Source: an uncultured Clostridia bacterium (lineage in GTDB: Bacteria > Bacillota > Clostridia > Christensenellales > Borkfalkiaceae). From it: a stretch of DNA of 64,000 bases. Both the position numbers and the translations under genes were made by a program. The DNA lies in assembly GCA_947624005.1 (NCBI GenBank), contig CANQHV010000001.1, positions 62,001 through 126,000 on the forward strand, given 5' to 3'. The notes beneath the pieces were generated by a model. It saw only the letters and a program-made list of their open reading frames with translations. It was not told where the DNA came from and ran no database searches. How positions within the stretch are numbered: position 1 is the first letter of the stretch; each line of letters starts with the position of its first letter. Of the stretch, positions 43,854 through 53,142 are shown piece after piece.

Positions 43854-45038
43854 ATGAAATTCAATTCGTATTTCAACGATATCGCCGACAGCTATCTGTT
43901 TGCGGAAGTCGCCGCGCGTACCGCAAAGTACGCCGCCGCGCACCCCGATAAAAAAATTCTGCGCCTCGGAATAGGCGACGTAACTCTGCCCCTCGCGCCC
44001 GAAGTAATAAAATCGCTTCACGCGGCGGTGGACGATATGTCCGCGAAAGAAACCTTTCAGGGCTACGGTCCGTACGAGGGTTACGAGTTCCTCCGCGAGC
44101 GCATACGCAATTATTATTCGTCCTACGGCGTAAAACTCGCCCTCGACGAAATTTTCGTTTCCGACGGTGCGAAGAGCGACCTCGGCAACGTCCTCGATAT
44201 CTTTTCGCGCGACAACACCGTGCTTGTTCCCGACCCCGTTTACCCCGTATACGTGGATACAAACGTAATGGCGGGGCGCAAGATAATCTACGCCGACGCA
44301 ACCGAGCAAAACGGATTTTTGCCTATGCCCGATTACTCGGTAAAGGCGGACATAATATATATCTGTTCGCCCAACAACCCCACGGGCGCGGCTTATACCC
44401 GCGAACAGCTTAAAGAGTGGGTGGATTACGCCAACTCCCTCGGCGCGGTGATTTTATACGACGCCGCGTACGAATGTTTTATTTCCGACGACAGGCTCGC
44501 CCGCTCGATTTTTACGGTGGACGGCGCGCGCACGTGCGCGATAGAGTTCTGTTCGTTCTCGAAAACGGCGGGCTTTACGGGCACGCGTTGCGGTTATACC
44601 GTCGTTCCGAAAGAGCTTACCCGCGACGGATTTTCGGCGAACAAAATGTGGCTTCGCCGCCAAAGCACCAAGTTCAACGGCGTGCCCTATATAGTCCAGC
44701 GCGGCGCGGCGGCGGTGTTTACCGACGAGGGACTGAAAGAAATACGCGCAAATATCGCATACTATAAAAATAACGCCAAACTAATCGCGGGCGTAATGGA
44801 CGGGCTGGGCATAAAGTATACGGGCGGCAAAAACTCGCCGTATATATGGCTGAAATGTCCGAACGGAATGTCAAGTTGGGAGTTCTTCGACTATCTTCTC
44901 GAAAACGCGCAGGTCGTCGGCACGCCGGGCGCGGGCTTCGGCAGAAACGGCGAGGGGTATTTCCGTCTTACGGCGTTCGGTAGCGAAGAGGTCACCCGCG
45001 AGGCGACTCAACGTATTCAAAAACTTCTGAAAAAATAA
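43854..45038 (+). CDS. dapL: LL-diaminopimelate aminotransferase
   Basis: PLP enzyme that turns tetrahydrodipicolinate directly into LL-diaminopimelate, bypassing the succinyl/acetyl branch. LRLGIGDVTLPLAPEVI, FQGYGPYEGYEFLRERI and FVSDGAKSDLGNVLDIF are typical of DapL, and FCSFSKTAGFTGTRCGY carries the PLP lysine. 394 residues is slightly short. It starts 7 nt after pyrG with GAGGT. Together with dapF it gives the last steps to meso-diaminopimelate. Confidence 0.94.
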   Translation: MKFNSYFNDIADSYLFAEVAARTAKYAAAHPDKKILRLGIGDVTLPLAPEVIKSLHAAVDDMSAKETFQGYGPYEGYEFLRERIRNYYSSYGVKLALDEIFVSDGAKSDLGNVLDIFSRDNTVLVPDPVYPVYVDTNVMAGRKIIYADATEQNGFLPMPDYSVKADIIYICSPNNPTGAAYTREQLKEWVDYANSLGAVILYDAAYECFISDDRLARSIFTVDGARTCAIEFCSFSKTAGFTGTRCGYTVVPKELTRDGFSANKMWLRRQSTKFNGVPYIVQRGAAAVFTDEGLKEIRANIAYYKNNAKLIAGVMDGLGIKYTGGKNSPYIWLKCPNGMSSWEFFDYLLENAQVVGTPGAGFGRNGEGYFRLTAFGSEEVTREATQRIQKLLKK

Positions 45039-45048
45039 AGGTGTGTCT

Positions 45049-46548
45049 ATGGAGAATTTACAGCGCGGCGCAGGGATACTTTGCCATATATCTTCGCTTC
45101 CCGGAAAGTACGGCATAGGTTCGCTCGGGAAAGAGGCTTACGAATTTGCCGATTTTCTGAAAAAGGCGCACGTTAAATATTGGCAGATTCTGCCCATCGT
45201 ACAGACGGGCTTCGGCGATTCGCCGTATCAGTCGGTATGTTGCGATTCGGGCAATCCCTATTTTATCGACCTCGAAGCGCTTAAAGCCGAGGGGCTTATC
45301 GACGACGAGGAACTCGAAAGCTGCGTGGCGGCGGAGGGCGACGTGGACTACGCCTCGCTTTACGAAACGAGGTATAACGTTCTGCGCCTCGCGTACGCGC
45401 GTTTCAACCTGCACGACCCCGAGTTCGTAAAGTTCGTCAAAAAGGGCGAATTTGACGACTACGCGCTGTTTATGTCCTTAAAAACGAGGTACGATTGCAG
45501 TTTCGACAACTTCCCCGACGCATACAAATATAAGGAAAACCTCGCTATGGGCGAATTCAAAAACGAGGTTTACAAAAGCGAATACTGTTTTTGGCAGTTT
45601 TTGCAGTTCGTGTTCAGAAAGCAGTGGAAAAAGCTTAAAAATTATGTAAACTCGCTCGGAATAAAGATAATAGGCGACCTGCCGCTGTACGTCGCATACG
45701 ATTCCGCCGACGTCTGGGGGCGCCCCGAACTCTTTCAGCTCGACGACGAACTTAAACCCACGAACGTAGCGGGAGTTCCGCCCGATTATTTTTCGCGGAC
45801 GGGACAGCTTTGGGGCAACCCGCTTTATAATTGGGACGCAATGGAAGCCGACGGCTACGATTGGTGGGTGAACCGCATAAAAAGGGCGCGCGAGTACTTC
45901 GATATAATCAGAATCGACCATTTCAGGGGGCTTGACAGGTATTATTCCATTCCCGCGGGCAGTCCGACGGCTGAAACGGGCGAATGGCTCGACGGTCCCA
46001 AAACCAAACTTTTCGAAAAAATAAGAATACGCCTCGGCGACGTCAATATAATAGCGGAGGACCTCGGCGTAATAGATTCGGGCGTTATACGCCTGCGCGC
46101 CAAAACGGGTTTCCCCGGTATGAAAATTCTTATGTTCGCCTTCGACGGCAAGCTTACAAACGCGTATCTGCCCGCGAACACTTCTGAAAATTCGGTCGTT
46201 TACACGGGCACGCACGACAACGACACCGCGCTCGGCTTTATAAACAAGATGACCGAGGACGAGTTCAAAACGTTTAAAAAACGTCTGCGCGAAGCGCTTG
46301 CGGGAGAGGGGGTAGTATTTCCTTTCTACACCCGCGAACAGACCGCGCTCGCGCTTACCGTCTGCGCGCTTTCCACAAGGTCAAACCTTGCGGTTATCCC
46401 CATACAGGACCTGCTTGTCCTCGACAACGGTTCGCGTATGAACGTTCCCGCAATCGCCGAGGGCAATTGGAAGTTCAGACTTTCAAAAAAGCCGTCCAAC
46501 TATTCCGCGGCGCTTATGCGCAGGTTCGTTAAAATGTCCGACAGATGA
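45049..46548 (+). CDS. malQ: 4-alpha-glucanotransferase (amylomaltase)
   Basis: Transfers maltodextrin segments in glycogen or maltose metabolism (GH77). GAGILCHISSLPGKYGIGSLG is the N-terminal signature, with GDLPLYVAYDSADVWGRPELF, IRIDHFRGLDRYYSIPAG (catalytic Asp), AEDLGVI and TGTHDNDTALGF. The ATG at 45049 is preferred over the GTG at 45043 because AAAGGTG is better spaced. 499 residues. It starts about 10 nt after dapL and ends before a terminator. Confidence 0.96.
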   Translation: MENLQRGAGILCHISSLPGKYGIGSLGKEAYEFADFLKKAHVKYWQILPIVQTGFGDSPYQSVCCDSGNPYFIDLEALKAEGLIDDEELESCVAAEGDVDYASLYETRYNVLRLAYARFNLHDPEFVKFVKKGEFDDYALFMSLKTRYDCSFDNFPDAYKYKENLAMGEFKNEVYKSEYCFWQFLQFVFRKQWKKLKNYVNSLGIKIIGDLPLYVAYDSADVWGRPELFQLDDELKPTNVAGVPPDYFSRTGQLWGNPLYNWDAMEADGYDWWVNRIKRAREYFDIIRIDHFRGLDRYYSIPAGSPTAETGEWLDGPKTKLFEKIRIRLGDVNIIAEDLGVIDSGVIRLRAKTGFPGMKILMFAFDGKLTNAYLPANTSENSVVYTGTHDNDTALGFINKMTEDEFKTFKKRLREALAGEGVVFPFYTREQTALALTVCALSTRSNLAVIPIQDLLVLDNGSRMNVPAIAEGNWKFRLSKKPSNYSAALMRRFVKMSDR

Positions 46549-46560
46549 ATTGTATTTTTT

Positions 46561-46598
46561 ATGCTCCGAGCGGTTTTGCCGCGTCGGAGCATATTTTT
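46561..46598 (+). terminator. Intrinsic terminator after malQ
   Basis: ATGCTCCGA/TCGGAGCAT with an inner CGG/CCG, then ATTTTT. Confidence 0.88.
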
Positions 46599-46614
46599 GG
46601 CTGCTTTAAGCTTA

Positions 46615-47346
46615 ACAAAACCCCCAGTACTACTGGGGGGAGAATAAGGAAGATTGCTAAAAAGATGTAGGATAAATAAAAACCTCAAGTTATAATAGAG
46701 ATGGTTTGGCAACCGCATCACTAAAGATAACAGGAGGTTTTTAACAATGAAAAATGAAATAAACAAAACAGCGCACTCAACATATAGGTGTGAATATCAC
46801 ATAGTGTTTGCGCCGAAGTATAGGCGGCAGATAGTATACGGACAGATAAAGAAAGATATAGGCGAAATCTTTCGGAAGCTCTGTAACGAAAAGAGAGTGG
46901 AAATAATAGAAGCAGAGGCGTGTCCGAACCATATACATATGCTGGTAAGCATACCACCGTATTTAAGTATAGCACAGTTTGTAGGATTTCTCAAGAGTAA
47001 AAGCACATTAATGATATTTGACAGGCATGCAAATTTGAAATATAAATACGGGAGCAGAAGTTTCTGGTGCAGAGGGTATTATGTGGATACCATAGGGAAA
47101 AACGAACGCATAATACAGGAATACATAAAGAACCAGTTGCAAGAAGATAATATGAACGACCAAATAAGTATGAAAGAGTACATAGACCCGTTTACGGGTG
47201 GCGAGAATAAGTAGGCAAAAAAGACAGCCACTTTGAGTGGCTGCCCGAAATAGTGATGCGATGCTAAATTTCGTGCCCCGGCAGGGGTTAGCAAGTGTTA
47301 ATCCCTTCTAGGGTCTGTGCAAACCACTAGTTTACTAGTGGTTTTG
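46615..47346 (+). mobile_element. IS200-type insertion sequence
   Basis: A single-gene element of about 730 bp. The left end has the hairpin CCCCCAGT-act-ACTGGGGG (46621-46639) and the right end AAACCACTAG-ttta-CTAGTGGTTT (47321-47344), as expected for subterminal hairpins recognised by the Y1 transposase. There is no target duplication or terminal inverted repeat, which is normal for the family. No tnpB follows. It sits between the malQ terminator and the 3' end of spoIIE. The exact outer limits are uncertain by several bases. Confidence 0.85.
46747..47214 (+). CDS. tnpA: IS200/IS605-family transposase TnpA (Y1, HUH)
   Basis: 155 residues. CEYHIVFAPKYRRQIVYGQI is the family start, PNHIHMLVSIPP carries the HUH metal motif, and the catalytic Tyr is in IIQEYIKNQ. 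It cuts and joins single-stranded DNA at the end hairpins. AGGAGG lies before the ATG. The codon use (many AGG, ATA) differs from the flanking genes, which fits a mobile origin. The frame is intact, so the element may be active. A hairpin CAGCCACT/AGTGGCTG at 47225-47242 follows. Confidence 0.95.
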   Translation: MKNEINKTAHSTYRCEYHIVFAPKYRRQIVYGQIKKDIGEIFRKLCNEKRVEIIEAEACPNHIHMLVSIPPYLSIAQFVGFLKSKSTLMIFDRHANLKYKYGSRSFWCRGYYVDTIGKNERIIQEYIKNQLQEDNMNDQISMKEYIDPFTGGENK

Positions 47347-47413
47347 TTTTTGCGCTCTTATCAGCTTGCGCGCATATGCGCCGCGCCGATTTTGCGCATA
47401 TATATTGCAATTT

Positions 47414-49681
47414 TCAGGCGTTATCGAATATCCGCGTGCATAAAACGGTCATATCGTCGCCCGCCGCGCCGCCCGTTCTCGACAGCGCGCCCGCAAGAAT
47501 TTTATCCGCGAGGCTTTGCGGGTTCAACGGCTTTATGCCTTGCAAAAATTCGTACATTTCGGGCGCGGAGGGGAAAGCCGAAGTCACCCCGTCGCTCATA
47601 AACACCACAATGTCGCCGTCCTTTAATTTTTCGGTGCATACCGTCGGGTGCAGGTTTTCGAGAATACCCAAGGGGAGCGACTCGCTTTCGAGTATTTTTA
47701 TTTCGCCCTCGCGCACGATAACGCCCGCGGGCGAACCTATTTTTACAAAGTCCGCGCGCCCCGTTTCGAGGTTGACCGCCGCGATATCTATGCAGGTGAA
47801 CCGCTCGTCGCGGTTAAACGAAAGCAGTTTGTTTATCGTGTTCAGAATGGTATCCGCGGGCATTTCGGCGCGGTAAAACGCCTCGATTAAAGAAATCGCC
47901 GTCGCCGACACTTTTTTCGCGTACTCTCCGCTGCCCATTCCGTCCGAAAGCGCCATCAGAAAAGCGCGGTCGTTTATTCTTATAACCGAATGCGTGTCGC
48001 CCGAAATTTTTTCGCCGTCCTTGACGGCGTGCGCCACGCCGAACGCGGCGTCGAGAGGGGGCGGCGCGCCGAAAACAAAACACTGTTTGTCGCCCTCGCA
48101 CGCCGTTTTGTCCTTAATTATGTACTTCTTTTTAAGCGTGGCGGACAAAATTTCCGCAACCGCCCGCGCGTTGGCTTTGCCTAAAATCACCGCGTAAATT
48201 TCGTTTCCGCCCGAAAGAATTTTAAGCTCGGGGCAGGAAACGCCGTGCGCCGAAAGGGCGGCAAGCGCGCTTTTTTCGGCGGCGGGGAATTCTTCTTCGC
48301 TTCTGCAAAGTTCGACGGCGCAACCTTTCATCACGTCGGCGACGCCCCGCGCCTGTTCGGCAAGCAGTTTTCTGCCCGAGCGCGCGTTTTCCGCCTCGGT
48401 CATAAAGCGGCGGTATTCCGAAAGTATGGCGTTCGATTTCGATAAAATTTCGGTGGGGTTCGAACAAAACCCCGTCAGTTCGCCGGGGAGGTCGATAAGG
48501 TTTACCCTGCCTTTTACGCAGCCCGCGTCGATAAGTTTTTTAAAGCCCGAATATACCGCGGTCTTTTCGCACTTTGCCGCGCGGTCGCAGTTTTTACAGC
48601 ACTTTTCGCGCAGGTCTTTGCACATACGCTCGCGAGCCGCCGCATCGTCGAATTTTTCGTCCAAAGCGTAAAACGCGCACTCGATTTCGCGGAAAACTTC
48701 CGAAATTCTGTACAGTTTTTCGCCCGTCTGCCGTTTTGCCCGCTCTATGGCGGAGCTTGTCAGCGCGCCCTTGCATAACAGCATATCTTTGAGTTTTGCG
48801 TAGAACGCGCCGCTCTTTACCGCGGGCAGAAGACAGCACGCGGGTACGAAAACCGCTCTGAACACGATAAGCGCGGTCGGACCCGTAAAAAAGCCCGAAA
48901 AGTAGCAGTAAGCTCCGCACAGCCCGCCGCCCACGACCGACGGCGCAAACCGCCCCGCGTTGCAAAACAACAGCGCGCCGCAGGCAATTATAAGAAAGGC
49001 GGTCATCGGGTCGGGCGAATATTGAATTACCGAAGGGGGCAGGGCGAACACAAGCGCACACGCAAGCGAGGCGGGCGAACGGGCGAGCCGCGTGCAGAAT
49101 ATTATAAGCGCGCACGCGACCGCGGTGTATACAAAATTTCCCGCAAGATTGTAAAGCCCCGCGCCGCACGCCGCGTACAGCACGGCAAAGCACACGATTT
49201 CGTCCTCGCGCGGGCGGCACCTTAACAGTCTGAAAATAGCAGAATGTACCGAGCGGAAGCAGAAAAAGGTAAATACAAGCGTTCCCGCGGCGGCTATTCC
49301 TTTAAGGGCGTAGGGGTTGTTTAAAATCGCGTTGCCGCCCGAAAGCCAGGGGCAGAAAGCTATGTACGGCGCAAGCGCAATCGCAAGATAGATTACGGCT
49401 TCGAATTTAATTTTTCTGTCCGTTCTGCGGTAAATAAAGGTTATCGCCGCCAAAAATCCGCCCTCGAACAGCGAAAAAAGCCCCATTGCAAGGTTCATAT
49501 GTACCGCCGAGGCAAGGCAGTAAACGGCGGGCGTAAGAATTGCGTTCGCTCCGCACAGAAGCATTGAAAAGCACAGCCCAAGCGAAAGCGGCACGCCCTT
49601 GACGGCGGCGTTTAAAAGGACTGCGCAGATTGCGTACGAAAGATAAAAAATCACGCTTTTCAGATTGATTTTCAAAGGCAT
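47414..49681 (-). CDS. spoIIE: Stage II sporulation protein E (phosphatase)
   Basis: 755 residues (Bacillus homologue 827). The N-terminal third is about ten membrane helices, the middle a regulatory region (CKNCDRAAKC has four cysteines), and the C-terminal 220 residues a PP2C phosphatase with MALSDGMGSGEYAKKVS, IDIAAVNLETGRADFVKIGS and FMSDGVTSAF. It dephosphorylates the anti-anti-sigma factor to switch on sigma-F in the forespore. The ATG at 49681 follows a -10-like box by 6 nt and has no Shine-Dalgarno site. mnmG lies 60 nt upstream on the same strand. Confidence 0.95.
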   Translation of the reverse strand: MPLKINLKSVIFYLSYAICAVLLNAAVKGVPLSLGLCFSMLLCGANAILTPAVYCLASAVHMNLAMGLFSLFEGGFLAAITFIYRRTDRKIKFEAVIYLAIALAPYIAFCPWLSGGNAILNNPYALKGIAAAGTLVFTFFCFRSVHSAIFRLLRCRPREDEIVCFAVLYAACGAGLYNLAGNFVYTAVACALIIFCTRLARSPASLACALVFALPPSVIQYSPDPMTAFLIIACGALLFCNAGRFAPSVVGGGLCGAYCYFSGFFTGPTALIVFRAVFVPACCLLPAVKSGAFYAKLKDMLLCKGALTSSAIERAKRQTGEKLYRISEVFREIECAFYALDEKFDDAAARERMCKDLREKCCKNCDRAAKCEKTAVYSGFKKLIDAGCVKGRVNLIDLPGELTGFCSNPTEILSKSNAILSEYRRFMTEAENARSGRKLLAEQARGVADVMKGCAVELCRSEEEFPAAEKSALAALSAHGVSCPELKILSGGNEIYAVILGKANARAVAEILSATLKKKYIIKDKTACEGDKQCFVFGAPPPLDAAFGVAHAVKDGEKISGDTHSVIRINDRAFLMALSDGMGSGEYAKKVSATAISLIEAFYRAEMPADTILNTINKLLSFNRDERFTCIDIAAVNLETGRADFVKIGSPAGVIVREGEIKILESESLPLGILENLHPTVCTEKLKDGDIVVFMSDGVTSAFPSAPEMYEFLQGIKPLNPQSLADKILAGALSRTGGAAGDDMTVLCTRIFDNA

Positions 49682-49687
49682 AACCGC

Positions 49688-49721
49688 ATTATAATAAATC
49701 GTCGCCCGAAAAATCTGTCTA
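49688..49721 (-). promoter_or_regulatory. spoIIE promoter candidate with long spacer
   Basis: On the minus strand, TATAAT (49688-49693) ends 6 nt before the ATG. The best -35 match, TAGACA (49716-49721), is 22 bp away. A long spacer is known for the Spo0A-activated spoIIE promoter of Bacillus. No exact Spo0A box is seen. Confidence 0.5.
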
Positions 49722-49741
49722 AAAAGCGTAGTTTATAACTA

Positions 49742-51604
49742 TTATTGTTTTGTAGCGAGCCAAACCATAAGCACTGTCACGTCGGCGGGGTTCACTCCCG
49801 AAATTCTGCCCGCCTGACCGAGCGTAAGCGGCTTTACGCGTGCGAGTTTTTCGCGCGCTTCGAGCCTTAACCCCGAAATTTTTGTATAGTCGATATCGGG
49901 CGGCAGTTTTCTGTCTTCGAGCTTTTTGGCGCGTTCAATTTGCGCGCGGCTTTTTTTAAGATAGCCTTCGTACTTTACTGTAGCCTGTACCGACTTTAAA
50001 ATTCCGCGGTCGGCGTTCTGCAAAATCTTAAAAAATGAGCATATATCCTGTATTTTTGCCCCGCGGCGCAACAAATCGGCGTAGCTTGCGGGGGAAGTTC
50101 CCTCTATGCCGTAAATTTTCGAAAATTCTTCGCACAGCTCTTTTGCGGGCTTTTGCGCAAGCGTTTTTTCGGCGTTTTCAAGTTCGGCTTTGCGGCGCAG
50201 AAAACATTCTTCGCGCTCCTTTGTCATAAGCCCGCTGCCCATAATTTTGGGGGTAAGTCGCATATCGGCGAGGTCGGCGCGTAGATTAAGCGCATATTCC
50301 GCGCGCGAGGTCATAATTCTGTACGGTTCGTCCGTGCCTTTCGTCACAAGGTCGTCTATAAGCACGCCCGTGTACGCCTCGTCGCGCCCGAGTATAAGCG
50401 GCGGCTCGCCTTTAAGCTTTTTCGCGGCGTTAATACCCGCTATAAGCCCCTGCGCCGCCGCCTCTTCATAGCCCGAGGTGCCGTTTATCTGCCCCGCGGT
50501 ATAAAGGTTTTCAATCTTTTTGAATTCGAGCGTGGGGTAAATGTCAAGCGGGTCTATGCAGTCGTATTCTATGGCGTAGGCATAGCGCATTATTTCGCAG
50601 TTTTCAAGCCCAGCGACCGAGCGGTACATATCGCGCTGGACGTCGTGGGGGAGGGAGGACGACATACCCTGAACGTAAATTTCGTCGGTGTCCGCGCCCT
50701 CGGGTTCGAGGAAAATCTGGTGCCGCTCTTTGTCGGCAAACCGCACCACTTTCGTTTCGATTGAGGGGCAATATCTCGGTCCCGTAGAGGAAATCGAGCC
50801 GTTATAAAGGGGGGAACGGTCGAGATTTCCGAGTATAACGCCGTGCGTTTTCGCATTGGTGTAGGTGATAAAGCACTCTGCCGAATTTACGGGCGGTTCG
50901 GAAAGGTTTAAAAACGAAAACGCCTCCGCGTCCCCGTCTGCGGGCTGTTTTGCGCACTTGTCGAATTCCACCGTGCGCCCGTCGAGGCGGGCGGGGGTGC
51001 CCGTCTTGAACCGCCGCACCGAATAGCCGAGAGATATAAGGCTTTCGGTAAGTCTGTCCGCGGGCGCAAAACCCGACGGACCGCTCGACTTTCTCACGTC
51101 GCCCGTAACCGTTTCGGCGTTCAGATAAACGCCCGTCGCCACTATCGCCGCGCGCGTTTCGAGTATGCCGCCGTAGTCGGTTTCAACGCCCGTAACCTTG
51201 CCGTTTTCGGTAAGAATTTTTACGGCTTCGCCCTGCAAAATCCTAAGACGTTCGGTGTTTTCGAGCGTGCGTTTCATCTCGCGGTGGTATGCGTTTTTGT
51301 CGCACTGACAGCGGATTGATTGCACGGCTTCGCCCTTGCCCTCGTTTATTATTCTCGTCTGCAAGCTCGTCTTGTCGGCGTTTTTCGCCATTTCGCCGCC
51401 GAGCGCGTCGATTTCGCGGACAAGGTGACCCTTGCCCGTGCCGCCGACCGACGGGTTGCACGCCATAAAAGCTATGCTGTCGAGGTTAAGGGTCAGCATA
51501 CACGTTTCAAGCCCGTATCTTGACGCCGCAAGCGCGGCTTCGCAACCCGCGTGCCCCGCGCCTATTACTACTATATCGTATCGCCCTTCAATAAAAGTAC
51601 GCAT
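49742..51604 (-). CDS. mnmG: tRNA uridine-5-carboxymethylaminomethyl(34) synthesis enzyme MnmG
   Basis: FAD enzyme that with MnmE modifies U34 of several tRNAs. The FAD motif YDIVVIGAGHAGCEAALAA, ACNPSVGGTGKGHLVREIDALGG and RTGTPAR-like FKTGTPARLDGR are typical, as is the C-terminal TLGQAGRISGVNPADVTVLMVWL. 620 residues is normal. mnmE is not next to it in this window. It lies 40 nt downstream of the dnaA terminator on the same strand. Shine-Dalgarno sequence is weak (GAAGA). Confidence 0.96.
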   Translation of the reverse strand: MRTFIEGRYDIVVIGAGHAGCEAALAASRYGLETCMLTLNLDSIAFMACNPSVGGTGKGHLVREIDALGGEMAKNADKTSLQTRIINEGKGEAVQSIRCQCDKNAYHREMKRTLENTERLRILQGEAVKILTENGKVTGVETDYGGILETRAAIVATGVYLNAETVTGDVRKSSGPSGFAPADRLTESLISLGYSVRRFKTGTPARLDGRTVEFDKCAKQPADGDAEAFSFLNLSEPPVNSAECFITYTNAKTHGVILGNLDRSPLYNGSISSTGPRYCPSIETKVVRFADKERHQIFLEPEGADTDEIYVQGMSSSLPHDVQRDMYRSVAGLENCEIMRYAYAIEYDCIDPLDIYPTLEFKKIENLYTAGQINGTSGYEEAAAQGLIAGINAAKKLKGEPPLILGRDEAYTGVLIDDLVTKGTDEPYRIMTSRAEYALNLRADLADMRLTPKIMGSGLMTKEREECFLRRKAELENAEKTLAQKPAKELCEEFSKIYGIEGTSPASYADLLRRGAKIQDICSFFKILQNADRGILKSVQATVKYEGYLKKSRAQIERAKKLEDRKLPPDIDYTKISGLRLEAREKLARVKPLTLGQAGRISGVNPADVTVLMVWLATKQ

Positions 51605-51644
51605 ATATCTTCACAAAAACGGCTTTGTCCGCCGTATATCCTAT

Positions 51645-51673
51645 AAAAAAAGGCGCCCGCCTCGGCGGACGCC
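51645..51673 (-). terminator. dnaA terminator
   Basis: GGCGCCCGCC (51652-51661)/GGCGGACGCC (51664-51673) with one mismatch pair. On the minus strand a run of seven T follows. Confidence 0.88.
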
Positions 51674-51679
51674 GTAGAT

Positions 51680-53026
51680 TTATTTTTTGAGTATAATGTT
51701 TTTTATGTCGTCAACGTCTTTGGCTATTTTGTCGTTCACGCCGCACATTTCTTCAACCTTGTCGCGCGAATACAAAATGGTGGTATGGTCCCGCCCGCCG
51801 AGTTCTTTGCCTATGGAAATCAACGGAAGCGACAAAAGCTCGCACATAAGATAACAGCAAATCTGGCGAGGTATTACAATTTCTTTTTTCTTGCTCTTTC
51901 CCGTAAGGTCGGACTTCGGAATGCGGTAGTACGCGCATACCGCCGAAATGACGTTTTCGGAAGTGATTTCTTCCTTGCCCTCCGACACCGCTTCGTTAAG
52001 CGCGCTCCGCGCAAGCTCGACGGTGATGGGTTCTTCGTGCAATCTCGAAGCGAAAATAACCTTTGTAAGTCTGCCTTCGAGCGTTCGTACGTCGTCGCCC
52101 GAATCCTGCGCGAGGAAGGTTAAAACGTCGTCGGGAACAAGGCACTTTTTCTCGAACGCCTTGCGCTTTAATATGGCGATTTTCGTTTCGAAGTTGGGGG
52201 GGAGTATGTCGTACAGAAGCCCGCCCGAAAATCTTGTTCTCAATCTCTCTTCGAGGGCTGTAAGCTCCTTGGGCGGGTGGTCGGACGAAATTACTATCTG
52301 CTTGCCCTTGGAAACAAGCTCGTTAAAGGTATGGAAAAATTCTTCCTGAACGGCTTTTTTGTTTTCAATGAACTGAATGTCGTCGATTATAAGCACGTCG
52401 GCGCTTCGGTAGTACTGCCTTAATTTCGCGCCCTTGTCGCGCGCCTCGGCGCCGCGGCTTGTGAACATATTGTCGATTATTTCGTTTACGAACTGCTCGC
52501 AGGTGACGTAAATTACTTTAAGCTGGGGTTTTTCCTGTATGACTTTATTTGCTATCGCCTGAATAAGGTGGGTTTTTCCGAGTCCCGTGCCGCCGTATAT
52601 GAACAGCGGGTTGTAGGTGCCTGCGGGGTCCGACGCGACGGACATTGCCGCCGCATATACGAATTCGTTGTTTTTGCCCACGACAAAGCTGTCGAACGTA
52701 AACCTCTTGTCGAGGTTTGCGGGCGGGGTCGAAAATTCTTCCGAGGGCGCGTTGTAAGCGTAGCCGTCGCTGCCCTCGACTTTCAGACGGAAGTCTATAA
52801 GCCCCACGTCGGCTTTTATAATGGCTTCGCGCATTTTTTCGGCAAGGGTGCCCGTTATGTACTTTGCAAAGCTTTCGGTGGGGGTTTCGAGTACGATAAA
52901 TCTGCCGTCGATATCGACGGGCACAAGTTTTTCGATGTAGGTGGTGTAGTTGATATGCGACACCAATTCCTGCATCTTTTCCTTTATCGGGTTGTATATA
53001 AAATCAAAATTCCCCTTTTCTGCCAT
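51680..53026 (-). CDS. dnaA: Chromosomal replication initiator DnaA
   Basis: AAA+ initiator that binds DnaA boxes at oriC. The N-terminal domain I starts with NPIKEKMQELVSHINYTTYI. Walker A is GGTGLGKTHLIQAIAN, Walker B VLIIDDIQFIENK. The DNA-binding domain IV has LGGRDHTTILYSRDKVEEM. 448 residues is normal. It is divergent from recF, and dnaN does not lie between them, unlike the common dnaA-dnaN-recF order. No clear DnaA-box cluster is seen in either flanking gap. Confidence 0.97.
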   Translation of the reverse strand: MAEKGNFDFIYNPIKEKMQELVSHINYTTYIEKLVPVDIDGRFIVLETPTESFAKYITGTLAEKMREAIIKADVGLIDFRLKVEGSDGYAYNAPSEEFSTPPANLDKRFTFDSFVVGKNNEFVYAAAMSVASDPAGTYNPLFIYGGTGLGKTHLIQAIANKVIQEKPQLKVIYVTCEQFVNEIIDNMFTSRGAEARDKGAKLRQYYRSADVLIIDDIQFIENKKAVQEEFFHTFNELVSKGKQIVISSDHPPKELTALEERLRTRFSGGLLYDILPPNFETKIAILKRKAFEKKCLVPDDVLTFLAQDSGDDVRTLEGRLTKVIFASRLHEEPITVELARSALNEAVSEGKEEITSENVISAVCAYYRIPKSDLTGKSKKKEIVIPRQICCYLMCELLSLPLISIGKELGGRDHTTILYSRDKVEEMCGVNDKIAKDVDDIKNIILKK

Positions 53027-53043
53027 AACGGTGAATAATTCCT

Positions 53044-53105
53044 TTGAGTTTTCGAAAAATTTTTGCTATAATGTAATTGTCGGAAGATATTTAAAACATT
53101 ATAAT
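53044..53105 (+). promoter_or_regulatory. Two tandem promoter candidates before recF
   Basis: TTGAGT (53044-53049)-17 bp-TATAAT (53067-53072), then TTGTCG (53077-53082)-17 bp-TATAAT (53100-53105). Both point to recF. The dnaA promoter on the other strand was not resolved in the 116-bp gap. Confidence 0.6.
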
Positions 53106-53142
53106 ACAATCCGCGATTAAAATAAAGTGTTTTTACGGAAAA

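Noticed and set aside
53027..53142. Replication origin between dnaA and recF
   Set aside because: No TTATNCACA-type DnaA boxes were recognised in this 116-bp gap, only promoter elements.
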